Positions 49,107 to 58,675 of a stretch of 64,000 nt of DNA are shown one piece after another; position 1 is the stretch's first letter; every line of letters starts with the position of its first letter. Source of the stretch: Gp6-AA40 sp035293405 (GTDB lineage: Bacteria > Acidobacteriota > Vicinamibacteria > Vicinamibacterales > UBA2999); the NCBI GenBank assembly GCA_035293405.1, contig DATDOE010000090.1, positions 149,960 to 213,959 of the forward strand. Reading direction: 5' to 3'. The notes beneath the pieces are model-generated. The model was not told the DNA's origin, made no database searches, and saw only the letters and a list, made by a program, of their open reading frames with translations. Position numbers and translations under genes: made by a program.

Positions 49107-50690
49107 GTGTCTTATCTAACTATTGAAGACCTCATCGTCCGTCACGCGTCCGGCCGCGGCACCCAGCCAGTGGTCGACGGGTTGACGTTCGCCGTCGAGG
49201 CCGGCGAAATCGTGGGCGTATCGGGGCCTTCGGGATCCGGCAAGACGACGGTGGCTCGCGCGCTGCTCGGGCTGCTGCCGGCGAGCGCGGACGTATCGGG
49301 CGTGATCCGCTTTCGCGGCCGCGATCTGCGCGGCCTGAAAGAGCGCGAGCTGGAGACCATCCGCGGCGCCGAGATCGGCATCGTGTTCCAGGAGTCGGCG
49401 CTCGCTCTGAACCCCGTCTTGACGGTCGGCGCACAGATTGCGGAAGTCGTTCACGCACACACCCGCTGCGATCGAGTCACCGCGCGTGAGCGCGCGCTGG
49501 CCACGATGGCCGATGTGGGGTTCGGCGACTACAACCGCCGCATCTACGACGCCTACCCGCACGAGCTGAGTGGCGGACAGCGTCAGCGTGTGCTCATCGC
49601 GCAAGCGATTGTGTGTCAGCCAACACTGGTGGTCGCAGACGAGCCCACTGCGTCCCTCGATGCCAGTGCGCGCGCCGAGGTGCTGCGCCTCATTCGCCGG
49701 ATCAATGAGCGTCAGGGCACGGCGTTTCTGTTGATCAGCCACAGCGCCGAGGTCCTCGCCACGACGGCCCATCGCGTCATCACCATGGACCATGGACGGT
49801 TGACCACCAGCGCTCGCGCGTTGCGTGAGCCGGCCGGCCCACGCTTCGACATCGTCCCGGCATTCAGCCGACCCGCGAACGCGCCGAATGCGTCGCCGAT
49901 CGCGGAGATGGCCAGCGGCACCAAGACACACCGGCAACAGCGCCTGCTGTCACGAGCGCGTCACGACGTCGCGGCGCTGGCCGGTGTCGATCTGCGGATC
50001 GAACGCGGCAGCACCCTGGGGCTGGCCGGAGAGTCCGGGTGTGGGAAGTCCACCCTCGCCCGATGTCTCGCCGGCCTCGAGCCGCTCGATGCTGGCGAGG
50101 TTCGTATCGACGGCGTGGATATCTCCTCGCTTCGGGGACGCGCGCTGCTCCCCTATCGCAATCAAGTGCAGCTGATCTTCCAGGACTCGGCGGCGGCGCT
50201 GAACCCCCGGTTCACCGCGCTCGACATCATCACCGAGCCGATGGTCGTGCAACGGGTTGCCAATCCCACCGAGCGCGTCCTGCGCGCGGTCGATCTCATG
50301 CTGCAGGTGGGCCTGCCGGCCGATCGTCTGCAGTCGCGGTCGGGCGAGTTCAGCGGCGGTGAGCGGCAGCGGCTCGCGATTGCGCGCGCGCTGGCGATGA
50401 AGCCGCGGCTGCTCATCCTCGACGAAGCGTTCTCGGGGCTCGACGTCGAGACCCGCACGCGCATCACAAGCCTGCTGATCAACCTTCAGGAGACGCACGA
50501 CCTCACGTATCTCTGCATCTCGCACGACCTCGAGCTGCTCGGCGAGTTCGCGTCCGAGGTGGCGGTGATGCAGGGCGGCCGGATCGTCGAACGCGGCGAG
50601 ACCGGCGAAGTGATCGACGAGCCCAGGCACGCACACACGCGCGCGCTCCTGAGCGCGATGCGCAGCCAGTCAGAAGGCGCCGCGGCATGA
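49107..50690 (+). CDS. Peptide ABC transporter, fused pair of ATPase domains (DppD-DppF type)
   Basis: 527 aa from a GTG. Two complete ATP-binding cassettes: the first with GPSGSGKTT (about 37-45), LSGGQRQR and DEPTASLD; the second with GESGCGKST, FSGGERQR and LDEAFSGLD. In oligopeptide importers these are usually two proteins; here one chain holds both. Overlaps the permease gene by 4 bases (ATGA). First gene of the transporter-sigma-CHAT locus. Confidence 0.92.
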   Translation: MSYLTIEDLIVRHASGRGTQPVVDGLTFAVEAGEIVGVSGPSGSGKTTVARALLGLLPASADVSGVIRFRGRDLRGLKERELETIRGAEIGIVFQESALALNPVLTVGAQIAEVVHAHTRCDRVTARERALATMADVGFGDYNRRIYDAYPHELSGGQRQRVLIAQAIVCQPTLVVADEPTASLDASARAEVLRLIRRINERQGTAFLLISHSAEVLATTAHRVITMDHGRLTTSARALREPAGPRFDIVPAFSRPANAPNASPIAEMASGTKTHRQQRLLSRARHDVAALAGVDLRIERGSTLGLAGESGCGKSTLARCLAGLEPLDAGEVRIDGVDISSLRGRALLPYRNQVQLIFQDSAAALNPRFTALDIITEPMVVQRVANPTERVLRAVDLMLQVGLPADRLQSRSGEFSGGERQRLAIARALAMKPRLLILDEAFSGLDVETRTRITSLLINLQETHDLTYLCISHDLELLGEFASEVAVMQGGRIVERGETGEVIDEPRHAHTRALLSAMRSQSEGAAA

Positions 50691-51646
50691 GATACGCCCT
50701 GCGGCGCGTCGCACACGGCGTGGGCCTTGCGCTCGCGGTGTCACTCCTGACGTTCACGATACTGGAGCTGGCGCCAGGAGAGTTCTTCGACGACCTGAAG
50801 ATGGACGCGAGCGTCACGGCAGGTACGGTTGAAGCATTGCGCCAGGAGCACGGGCTGACGCAGTCGCCGGCCACGCGGTATCTGCGGTGGCTCGGGTCCG
50901 TGATGCAGGGAGACTTCGGTGTCTCGCTCGCCCATCGAACGCCAGTGGCGCCGCTGCTGTGGGAACGGGCGCGAAACACGCTCGCGCTGACGGTTCCGGC
51001 GATGTTCATCACCTGGCTCGTCGCCCTGCCGCTCGGACTGTGGGCGGCCCGGCATCGGGGACGCCTGCTGGATCGACTGTGCGACGGCGCCACCTCCACG
51101 CTCTTGGCGCTGCCAGACCTGCTGATCGCGCTGATGCTGCTCCTGCTCGCGCTGCGAACGGGCCTCTTTCCCACTGGCGGGATGTTCTCGCCCGGTTCGA
51201 GTGACGCCGGCCTCACGGCGCGACTCCTGGATTTCGCCTCGCACGCGTGTCTCCCGCTCTTCGCGCTCATCGTCAGCACCCTGCCGGCGGTGTTGCGGCA
51301 CGTGCGAGCGAGCGCGATTGAAGCCGCCGACTCGCCGACCGTTCATGCGGCGCGCGGTCACGGCATCGGCAGGTGGCGGCTCAACCTGCGGTACATCCTG
51401 CCGATGGCCGCCAATCCGCTGGTCTCGCTGGCCGGCCTGTCGATCGCTGCGCTGCTCAGTGCATCGCTCCTGGTCGAAGTCGTCATGAGCTGGCCGGGGC
51501 TGGGGCCGCTGCTCGTCGAGGCCCTTCTTGCGAGAGACGTGCACGTGGTGCTTGGCGCATCGATGCTGGCCACCCTGTTCCTGGTGACCGGCAACCTGCT
51601 CGCGGACCTGACGCTCTTCGCCATCGATCCGAGGATCCGGGCATGA
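50687..51646 (+). CDS. Peptide ABC transporter permease, DppB type
   Basis: 319 aa. Starts MRYALRRVAHGVGLALAVSLLTF with the N-terminal helix of the DppB family. The ATPase-contact EAA loop reads ADSPTVHAARGHGIG. About six transmembrane helices. Pairs with the next permease; ATGA overlaps on both sides. Confidence 0.92.
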   Translation: MRYALRRVAHGVGLALAVSLLTFTILELAPGEFFDDLKMDASVTAGTVEALRQEHGLTQSPATRYLRWLGSVMQGDFGVSLAHRTPVAPLLWERARNTLALTVPAMFITWLVALPLGLWAARHRGRLLDRLCDGATSTLLALPDLLIALMLLLLALRTGLFPTGGMFSPGSSDAGLTARLLDFASHACLPLFALIVSTLPAVLRHVRASAIEAADSPTVHAARGHGIGRWRLNLRYILPMAANPLVSLAGLSIAALLSASLLVEVVMSWPGLGPLLVEALLARDVHVVLGASMLATLFLVTGNLLADLTLFAIDPRIRA

Positions 51647-52665
51647 GGCTCGCCACATGCCTCGCCGGCGCGCTCATTGCGCTGCACCTGCTCGTGGCCT
51701 TCGCCGGATTTGTCGCGCCGTATGACCCGGTGGCGCAAGTGCGCTCGGTGCCGTTCGCGCCGCCGACGGGCGTGCACTTCCGGGATGCCAGCGGTGAGTT
51801 CCATCTTCAGCCCTTCGTGTACGCGCAGGTACCGGCGGCTGACAGCTACGACACATATGTGGACGACACGTCGCAGCGCTATCCGCTGCGGCTGATGGTG
51901 GCGGGCAACCCCTACACCGTCGTCCCGGGCATCGAGAGCCGCCTGCACCTGATCGGGGTTGACGGGCCCGGGCGGATATCGCTCCTCGGCACCGATGGCT
52001 TTGGCCGCGACGTCTTCTCCCGGCTCCTCTACGGCGGCCGCGTGTCGGTAGCTGCCGGCCTGCTCGCCGCCGCGTGCGCGCTGTTCCTCGGCCTCACCCT
52101 TGGAACGCTGGCCGGGTTCTGCGGAGGTGTCGTCGATCGTGGCCTCATGCGCGTGGCCGACGTGTTCATGGCGGTGCCGTGGCTGTACCTGCTCTTCGCG
52201 GTGCGCGCTGCGCTGCCGCTCCACATCGACACGCGCGCCACGTTCCTCGTCCTCGTCTCGGTACTCGGAGTCGTGGGCTGGGCGCGGCCAGCCCGGGTGA
52301 TTCGCGGCATCGTGCTGAGCGCGCGCGAACAGATCTATGTTCGAGCTGCCCGTGGATTCGGCGCCGGCGCGCCGCACCTGCTGCGCCGCCACATCCTCCC
52401 GCATACCTACGGCCTCGTACTGACGCAGGCCGGCGTGCTCATCCCGCAGTACCTGCTCGCCGAGGTGACGCTGTCGTTTCTCGGGCTGGGGATCGGAGAG
52501 CCGACCGCGAGCTGGGGCAGCATGCTCGGCGCCCTCCAGCAGTACCACGTGCTGACCTCGTACTGGTGGATGTGCGCGCCGGCGGCCGCGCTGGTCGCGA
52601 TCGCGCTGGGGTACCACGCGCTCACCTCGATCGCGCACGAACGCACTCGGCTGGTGGCCGGCTGA
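51643..52665 (+). CDS. Peptide ABC transporter permease, DppC type
   Basis: 340 aa from the ATG at 51643. N-terminal helix, then a long periplasmic loop (about 30-105), then LGTDGFGRDVFSRLLYGGR, the typical DppC start of the membrane core. The EAA-like contact is VRAARGFGAGAPHLLRRHILP. The longer open frame before 51643 is a shadow of the previous gene. Confidence 0.92.
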   Translation: MRLATCLAGALIALHLLVAFAGFVAPYDPVAQVRSVPFAPPTGVHFRDASGEFHLQPFVYAQVPAADSYDTYVDDTSQRYPLRLMVAGNPYTVVPGIESRLHLIGVDGPGRISLLGTDGFGRDVFSRLLYGGRVSVAAGLLAAACALFLGLTLGTLAGFCGGVVDRGLMRVADVFMAVPWLYLLFAVRAALPLHIDTRATFLVLVSVLGVVGWARPARVIRGIVLSAREQIYVRAARGFGAGAPHLLRRHILPHTYGLVLTQAGVLIPQYLLAEVTLSFLGLGIGEPTASWGSMLGALQQYHVLTSYWWMCAPAAALVAIALGYHALTSIAHERTRLVAG

Positions 52666-52667
52666 CC

Positions 52668-54449
52668 ATGATGACGGCACTGCGACGACTGACCGCCGCT
52701 CTCCTTCTCGCGACCGCGCTGACGGTTCCGCCCGTCGGCGCCGCATCGCCCCCTGCCCCCACACGGGCCGGCGAGGAACTGCTCGTCTCGGCCCAGGATG
52801 CGGGTCACCACGGTGGCCGGCTCGTGGTCGCCCTGCGCGCGGAGCCGAGGACGCTCAACCCGGTGTCGGCGGCCGACGCGCCGTCACGCGATGTCATCGG
52901 CCGCATGACCGGCGACCTGATTCACATCAACCGGCTGACGCAGTCCACTGAAAGCGCGCTCGCGAAATCCTGGAAGCGATCGACGGACGGCCGCACCTAT
53001 ACCCTCGCGCTTCGGCGCAGCCTCCGCTTCTCCGATGGCCACGCCTTCGATGCCGACGACGTGGTGTTCACCTTCAAGGTGTTGCTCGACCCGGCCACAG
53101 CCGCGCCGCAGCGCGACCTGCTGGTTGTTGGAGGCAAGCCGCTCGGCGTCACGAAGGTGGACGCCCACACCGTGCGGATCACGCTCGCCGAGCCGTACGC
53201 CGCGGCTGAGCGACTGTTCGACAGCATCGCGATCCTTCCGCGGCATCTGCTCGAGAGCGCATACACGCGGGGCACGCTCGCCGACGCCTGGTCGCTGAAG
53301 GCCACGGCCGCCTCGCTCGCTGGGCTTGGCCCGTATCGATTGAAGGAGTACGTGGCCGGTCAACAGCTGGTCCTCGAACGCAACCCGTACTACTGGAAGG
53401 TGGACTCGGCGAATCGCCGCCTGCCGTACGTCGACGAGCTGGTGTTCGTGTTCGCCGGCACCGAGGACGCGCAGGTGATTCGCTTCCAGAGCGGCGAGAG
53501 CGACGTGCTCGGCCGCACGAGCGCCGACAACTTCGCGGTCCTGTCACGGGATCAGGCATCGAAGCAGTATCAGCTCAAGGATCTCGGCCCGAGCCTCGAA
53601 TACAACTTCCTGGTCTTCAACCAGAACGATCTGGCGGGCAAGAACCTGCCGCAGGTGGCGGCGAGACAGCGCTGGTTTGGCGACCTGAACTTCCGCCGCG
53701 CCGTCTCTCGGGCCGTCGATCGCCGGGGCCTCACACGGCTGGTCTTCCGAGGCCGCGCGGTCCCGCTGTGGGGCAACGTGAGCCCGGGCAATCGCCTGTG
53801 GGTGAACACCGCCATCCCACAGCCGGCGCGATCCCTCGAGGACGCGCGCCAACTGCTCAAGGCCTCGGGCTTCTCGTGGCGCCCTGACGGCAAGCTCGTC
53901 GATCGACAGGGCCAGCGCGTCGAGTTCACCATCGTGAGCAGCGCCACCAGCGCCCAGCGCACGTCGATGGCGACGCTCGTCCAGGCCGATTTGAAAGATC
54001 TCGGCATGGACGTCCGCGTCGTGCCATTGGAGTTCAGAATCCTGATCGATCGCGTCTTCCAGACGTTCGACTACGACGCGTCGATTCTCGGGCTCGGTGG
54101 CGGCGACGCCGACCCGAACGCCGAAATGAACGTGTGGCTGTCGCACGGCAGCAACCATCTCTGGCGCCTCGGGCAGACCGCCCCGGCCACTCCCTGGGAG
54201 GCCGAGATCGATCGGCTCATGCAGAAGCAGCTGGTCACCCTCGACGTTCGCGCCCGCAAGGCCCTCTACGACAGGGTGCAGACCATCGTCGCGGACAACG
54301 TGCCGTTCGTCTTCCTGGCCGCGCCTCACATCCTGGTCGGCGCGCGCGGCGATCTGGGCAATTTCCAGCCGTCGGTGCTCGATCACTACACGCTGTGGAA
54401 TGCGGACCGGCTCTTCTTCAAGCCCCGGCTCACGAGCAATCGCCGATGA
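52668..54449 (+). CDS. Peptide ABC transporter substrate-binding protein
   Basis: 593 aa, family SBP_bac_5. Signal peptide at 1-26 with no lipobox cysteine, so it is probably a free periplasmic protein. The conserved start RLVVALRAEPRTLNP is followed by LRFSDGHAFDADDVVFTFK and YRLKEYVAGQQLVLERNPYYW. It captures oligopeptides or similar compounds for the permeases. Its stop overlaps the sigma factor's ATG (ATGA). Confidence 0.9.
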   Translation: MMTALRRLTAALLLATALTVPPVGAASPPAPTRAGEELLVSAQDAGHHGGRLVVALRAEPRTLNPVSAADAPSRDVIGRMTGDLIHINRLTQSTESALAKSWKRSTDGRTYTLALRRSLRFSDGHAFDADDVVFTFKVLLDPATAAPQRDLLVVGGKPLGVTKVDAHTVRITLAEPYAAAERLFDSIAILPRHLLESAYTRGTLADAWSLKATAASLAGLGPYRLKEYVAGQQLVLERNPYYWKVDSANRRLPYVDELVFVFAGTEDAQVIRFQSGESDVLGRTSADNFAVLSRDQASKQYQLKDLGPSLEYNFLVFNQNDLAGKNLPQVAARQRWFGDLNFRRAVSRAVDRRGLTRLVFRGRAVPLWGNVSPGNRLWVNTAIPQPARSLEDARQLLKASGFSWRPDGKLVDRQGQRVEFTIVSSATSAQRTSMATLVQADLKDLGMDVRVVPLEFRILIDRVFQTFDYDASILGLGGGDADPNAEMNVWLSHGSNHLWRLGQTAPATPWEAEIDRLMQKQLVTLDVRARKALYDRVQTIVADNVPFVFLAAPHILVGARGDLGNFQPSVLDHYTLWNADRLFFKPRLTSNRR

Positions 54450-55042
54450 GCATGCTCGCCCACGTTCTTGACGCGCGCCCACAGCCTCGCACCGACCACG
54501 AGCTGGTGGCGGCGTGTGTCTCGGGCGACGAGCAGGCGTGGAACGATCTCATCGAGCGATACAACCGCCTGATCTTCTCGATTCCACTGAAGCAGGGGCT
54601 CGGGCGCGACGAGGCAGCCGACATCTTCCAGGCCGTGTGCCTGGACCTGGTGGCCGAACTGCCGCGGCTTCGCGATCCGCAAGCGCTTCCCGCGTGGATC
54701 ATTCAGACGACGCGGCACAAGGTCTCCAAGTGGAGGCGACGCAACGATCGCTTCGTCGCCGACGAGGGCGCGACGGCCGAACAGGCCCCGGCGCCGGCCG
54801 CCGACATGCCGGATGCATTCATCGACGAGCTGCAGCAGACGCAAGTGCTCCGCGACGCCATCATCGACTTGCCAGACCGCTGCCAGCGCATGGTGCGAAT
54901 GCTGTTCTTCGAGACGCCGCCACGTCCCTATCGTGACGTCGCCAACCAGCTCGGCGTCGCCACCGGCTCGATCGGGTTCCTGCGCAGCCGATGCCTCGAC
55001 CGGCTTCGGTCGTCGCTCCAGAGGATTGGCCTGTGCCGGTAG
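54446..55042 (+). CDS. ECF-like sigma-70 family RNA polymerase sigma factor
   Basis: 198 aa from the ATG at 54446. Region 2 runs from SGDEQAWNDLIERYNRLIFSI through DEAADIFQAVCLDLV to the promoter-melting end IIQTTRHKVSKWRRR. Region 4 (about 138-195) has the helix-turn-helix PYRDVANQLGVATGSIGFLRSRCLDRL. Region 3 is missing, as in ECF factors. It overlaps the binding-protein gene by 4 bases and the CHAT gene by 10, so all three are expressed together. The zinc-finger protein two genes on could be its anti-sigma factor. Confidence 0.88.
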   Translation: MSMLAHVLDARPQPRTDHELVAACVSGDEQAWNDLIERYNRLIFSIPLKQGLGRDEAADIFQAVCLDLVAELPRLRDPQALPAWIIQTTRHKVSKWRRRNDRFVADEGATAEQAPAPAADMPDAFIDELQQTQVLRDAIIDLPDRCQRMVRMLFFETPPRPYRDVANQLGVATGSIGFLRSRCLDRLRSSLQRIGLCR

Positions 55043-57918
55043 CCGTCGCGCTCCGCGCCAAGCCCGCCGCCGGCCGGCGCGTGTCGCAGGCCATCGCCGC
55101 GCTCGAAGGCGCAGAGGCCTGCCAGGCGTTCTTTGCCCGCCATATCCGGCTCATCGATCCGCGCCTCGCGCAACGGCTGCTCGATCAGTCGCGCGTCCAG
55201 TTGCGGGTTGACTTTCACCGCTCGCTCACCTGCGCGCAGGCCGCGGCCGCCATTGCCGAACAGCTCGGCGACGAGCGACTCCATGCCCTGAGCGTGCGCG
55301 CGATGGCCAACGCGCTGTCGGTCGGCGGCCACAATCAGGCCTCGGTCGAGCGGCATGCGCAGGCGATCGCCGCCTTCGAACGGCTCGTCGATGGGCCCGA
55401 GCTGGCGCGGACGTTGAGCGCCTGCGTCCAGCCCTTGCTCCTGCTCGGCCGCTACGACCAGGCCCTCGCGTTCGCCGAGCGCGCACGGAACCTGTTCGTG
55501 GAGCAGGGCGACGCGGTCCGGCTCGCGCGGCTCGACATCATGATCGGCAACCTGCTTCACCGGCAGGATCGTTTCACCGAGGCGATGGTCTGCTACGAGC
55601 GCGCACACCAGGCGCTCGTCCCGCTCGGCGACGCCGACGGCATCCTCTCGGCCATTCACAACAAAGCGGTCACGCTGACCACGCTGAACAACTTCCGTGA
55701 TGCCCTCGCCGCCTACGAAGAGGCGCGGCGGCTGTCGGTCGAACGCGGCCTCGATCAGGCGGTGGCGCAGGCCGATTACAACATCGCCTGGCTCTACTAC
55801 CTGCGCGGTGAGTACAGCCGCGCGATCGAGATCCTCCACACCGCAGCGGCGGCCTCGAAGCGGACCGGCGATGGATACCACGCGGCCCTGTCGCTCCTCG
55901 ATCTGTCTGAGATCTATCTCGAGCTCAACTTGAGCGTGGACGCGCGCGAGATGGCCGAACAGGCCCACACTCGCTTCAACGAGCTCGGGATGGGATACGA
56001 GGCGGCCAAAGCACTGGCCAACGCCGCCACCTCGTACGGTCAGGAAGGCAAGGCGTTCCGCGCCATCGAGCTGTTCGATGAAGCGCGGGCGCGCATGGTG
56101 CGCGAGAACAACCTGGTCTGGCCCTCGCTCATCGACCTGTATCAGGCGATCCTGCTCGTTGACGAAGGACGGCTCTTCGAAGCACGCCGGCTGGCGCTCG
56201 CGGCGCTCGAACAATTCCACGGCTCGGCCCTTCGCGCCAAGACCGCCTTGTGCCACCTGCTGCTCGCGCGCATCGCGCTGCGGCTCGAAGACGCGCCTGC
56301 CGCGCGACACAGCTGTGACCTCGCGCTCGCGCAGCTCTCGGATCTCGAGAGCCCGATCCTCACCTACCACGCGCGCCTGCTTCTCGGGCATGCCCTCTCG
56401 CGCAGCGGCGATCGCGCGGGAGCGTACGCGGCGTATCAGGTTGCGCGCGAGGCGCTCGAGACGCTGCGCAGCCGCCTGAACGGCGAAGAGCTGAAGATCG
56501 CGTTCGTCAAGAACAAGGGTGAGGTCTACGAGCGCCTGGTCCAGTTGTGTCTCGATGGACAGGAGGGTAGCGGCGGGTTCGAGGAAGCCTTTGCGCACGT
56601 CGAGCAGGCGAAATCCCGCACGCTCTTCGACCTCATGTTCCAGCCGGTCCACGCGCTGGCGCGGGAGGAAGGCTCGGAGAGCCAGCTGGCCCACTCGATC
56701 CGGGAGCTGCGTGAAGAGCTGAACTGGTACTACCACCTGGTCGAGCTCGAACAGCTGCGGCCCGGCGATCAGTCCAGCGACCGGCTCAACGCCTTCCAGC
56801 GGGAAATCGGCTCGCGCGAGAAGGAGATGGCGCGCACACTGCGCGAGCTCAGTCTCACCGACACCCCGCAGTCCGACCTGCATGCGCCGGCGGTGTACTC
56901 GCTCGACGCGATTCGCGCCGCCCTGCCTGCGGATACCACCCTGATCGAGTTCTTCCAGGTCGACGACCGCATCGTGCTCTGCCTGGTGGATCAGGATCGC
57001 GTCGAGATGGCGCCGGTCTCGCTGATGTCCAAGGTGGCTGGGCAGGTGCGGATGCTGCAGTTCCAGTTCTCGAAGTTCAGGCTCGGCGCCGACTACATCC
57101 GCACGTTTCAGGACGCGCTCCTCAAGACGACGCGCGCGCACCTGCACGAGCTGTTCAAGGAGCTGCTGGCACCCGTGTGGTCGCAGCTCCAGGGCCGCCG
57201 GCTGGTGATCGTCCCGCACAGCGTTCTGCACTACGTGCCGTTTCATGCGCTGTTCGATGGCGAACGCTACGTCATCGACTCGTGCGCCGTCTCCTACGCG
57301 CCAAGCGCAAGCGTCTATGCCCGCTGCCAGCAGCAGCCCGGCGGAGGCGGCCAGGGCGCGCTCGTCCTCGGGGTACCCGACACGCAGGCACCGTTCATCG
57401 ACGCCGAGGCCCGCGCGGTGGCGGAATCGCTGCCGGACGCACGCCTCTTCATCGGCGCCGATGCCACGGAACAGGTCCTTCGCAGTGCCGGTCGCGAGAG
57501 TCGGATCGTACACATCGCATCGCACGGCTACTTCCGCCCGGAGAACCCGATGTTTTCAGGCATCCGACTGGGCGACACGTATCTGAACGTCTACGACCTC
57601 TACCGGCTCCGGCTGCGAGCAGATCTGGTGGCCCTGAGCGGCTGCGCGACGGGGGCCAACGTGGCCGCCGCCGGCGACGAGCTCCTCGGCATCACCCGCG
57701 GCCTGTTCTGTGCCGGCGCCCAGACGCTGCTCCTCAGCCTCTGGAATGTCCACGATGAGAGCACGTCGGCGTTCATGACGCTGCTCTACGGGCGAATCGC
57801 CAGAGGCGCGGCCCCGGTGACAGCCTTGCGCGACACGATGCTCGACCTGCGGGCCAAGTACCCGCATCCGTACTACTGGGCGCCGTTTGTGCTGACGGGC
57901 AAATCCGTGCACGCCTGA
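55033..57918 (+). CDS. TPR-CHAT protein (caspase-like protease)
   Basis: 961 aa from a GTG inside the sigma gene's end. TPR-type helical repeats fill about 60-480. A helical linker with long heptads follows (about 500-620), then a C-terminal CHAT domain (about 690-961) with catalytic His831 in HIASHGYF and Cys871 in LSGCATG, and the SLWNVHDESTSAFM stretch of the family. CHAT domains are caspase-like peptidases, several of them activated by a partner that senses a signal through the TPR part. The target here could be the anti-sigma protein or the sigma factor itself. Confidence 0.9.
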   Translation: MPVAVALRAKPAAGRRVSQAIAALEGAEACQAFFARHIRLIDPRLAQRLLDQSRVQLRVDFHRSLTCAQAAAAIAEQLGDERLHALSVRAMANALSVGGHNQASVERHAQAIAAFERLVDGPELARTLSACVQPLLLLGRYDQALAFAERARNLFVEQGDAVRLARLDIMIGNLLHRQDRFTEAMVCYERAHQALVPLGDADGILSAIHNKAVTLTTLNNFRDALAAYEEARRLSVERGLDQAVAQADYNIAWLYYLRGEYSRAIEILHTAAAASKRTGDGYHAALSLLDLSEIYLELNLSVDAREMAEQAHTRFNELGMGYEAAKALANAATSYGQEGKAFRAIELFDEARARMVRENNLVWPSLIDLYQAILLVDEGRLFEARRLALAALEQFHGSALRAKTALCHLLLARIALRLEDAPAARHSCDLALAQLSDLESPILTYHARLLLGHALSRSGDRAGAYAAYQVAREALETLRSRLNGEELKIAFVKNKGEVYERLVQLCLDGQEGSGGFEEAFAHVEQAKSRTLFDLMFQPVHALAREEGSESQLAHSIRELREELNWYYHLVELEQLRPGDQSSDRLNAFQREIGSREKEMARTLRELSLTDTPQSDLHAPAVYSLDAIRAALPADTTLIEFFQVDDRIVLCLVDQDRVEMAPVSLMSKVAGQVRMLQFQFSKFRLGADYIRTFQDALLKTTRAHLHELFKELLAPVWSQLQGRRLVIVPHSVLHYVPFHALFDGERYVIDSCAVSYAPSASVYARCQQQPGGGGQGALVLGVPDTQAPFIDAEARAVAESLPDARLFIGADATEQVLRSAGRESRIVHIASHGYFRPENPMFSGIRLGDTYLNVYDLYRLRLRADLVALSGCATGANVAAAGDELLGITRGLFCAGAQTLLLSLWNVHDESTSAFMTLLYGRIARGAAPVTALRDTMLDLRAKYPHPYYWAPFVLTGKSVHA

Positions 57919-57975
57919 TTTTTGTCATGGACCCTCTATTTTTCGTCTCGCAGCTGGCCCCTCTCTCAATGAGCG

Positions 57976-58668
57976 ATGGCTTATCTGATGTCTGACCATT
58001 TTTCGTCTCCGCAGTGGGTGGATCTGGTGCGGGGGCTGCTCGACGGCAACGCGAGGGAGGCGATGGACCAGCATCTCCGAGACGGCTGCGACGAATGCCT
58101 GAAGGCGTACAACGCCTGGTACGGGCTCGCGGTGTTCGCTGAGGAAGAGCGGGGATTGGAGCCTCCACATGAGGCACTCCGCGTGGCGAAGACATATCTT
58201 GCGCAGCGCAACGTTCTCGAGGGCCGCGTCGCCGAGTCCGGCCGCCGGCACGCCTGGGTGCCCTCGGTCCTGGCCACGCTCGTCTTCGATAGCACGCAGG
58301 CGCTCCCTGCCGGTGTTCGTGCCGCCGCCACCGCCGGCTACTCGCGCCACCTGTTGTTTGCGGCGCAGTCGCTGGCGATCGACCTGCACGTCGAGACCGC
58401 GTCCAAGCCTGGCTGGTTCCTGCTCGCGGGGCAGATTGCCGACAGCAGCGCCCCCGATCGTCTGCCGCACAAGGTCGATCTCGCGCTGGTCCAGGGTGAC
58501 ATCGAGCTCAGCACGTTCCAGACCAACGAATTCGGCGAGTTCCAGTGCACGTTCGATCGCCGCAAGGATCTCACGCTGTTGGTTACTCTCGAAAGCGGTG
58601 CCATCTCGCTTCCGCTCGACGTCCTCTTCAACCCGTCGGACTCGTTGAACTCCTCAACTGAATCGTAA
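57976..58668 (+). CDS. Zinc-finger anti-sigma-like protein
   Basis: 230 aa (a later start at 57988 is possible). The N-terminal 45 residues carry HLRDGCDEC, a His-Cys-Cys set (H33, C38, C41) like the zf-HC2 anti-sigma domain, although H-to-C spacing is one longer than usual. The C-terminal 130 residues are beta-rich with no transmembrane helix, so unlike classical anti-sigma factors it is soluble. Its place after the sigma and CHAT genes suggests it holds the sigma factor and may be cut by CHAT. Confidence 0.7.
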   Translation: MAYLMSDHFSSPQWVDLVRGLLDGNAREAMDQHLRDGCDECLKAYNAWYGLAVFAEEERGLEPPHEALRVAKTYLAQRNVLEGRVAESGRRHAWVPSVLATLVFDSTQALPAGVRAAATAGYSRHLLFAAQSLAIDLHVETASKPGWFLLAGQIADSSAPDRLPHKVDLALVQGDIELSTFQTNEFGEFQCTFDRRKDLTLLVTLESGAISLPLDVLFNPSDSLNSSTES

Positions 58669-58675
58669 AAGGCAC

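Noticed and set aside
54928..57525. 865-codon minus-strand ORF opposite the CHAT gene
   Set aside because: Long antisense frames are common in high-GC DNA. The plus strand shows TPR periodicity, CHAT catalytic residues and a start overlapping the sigma gene.
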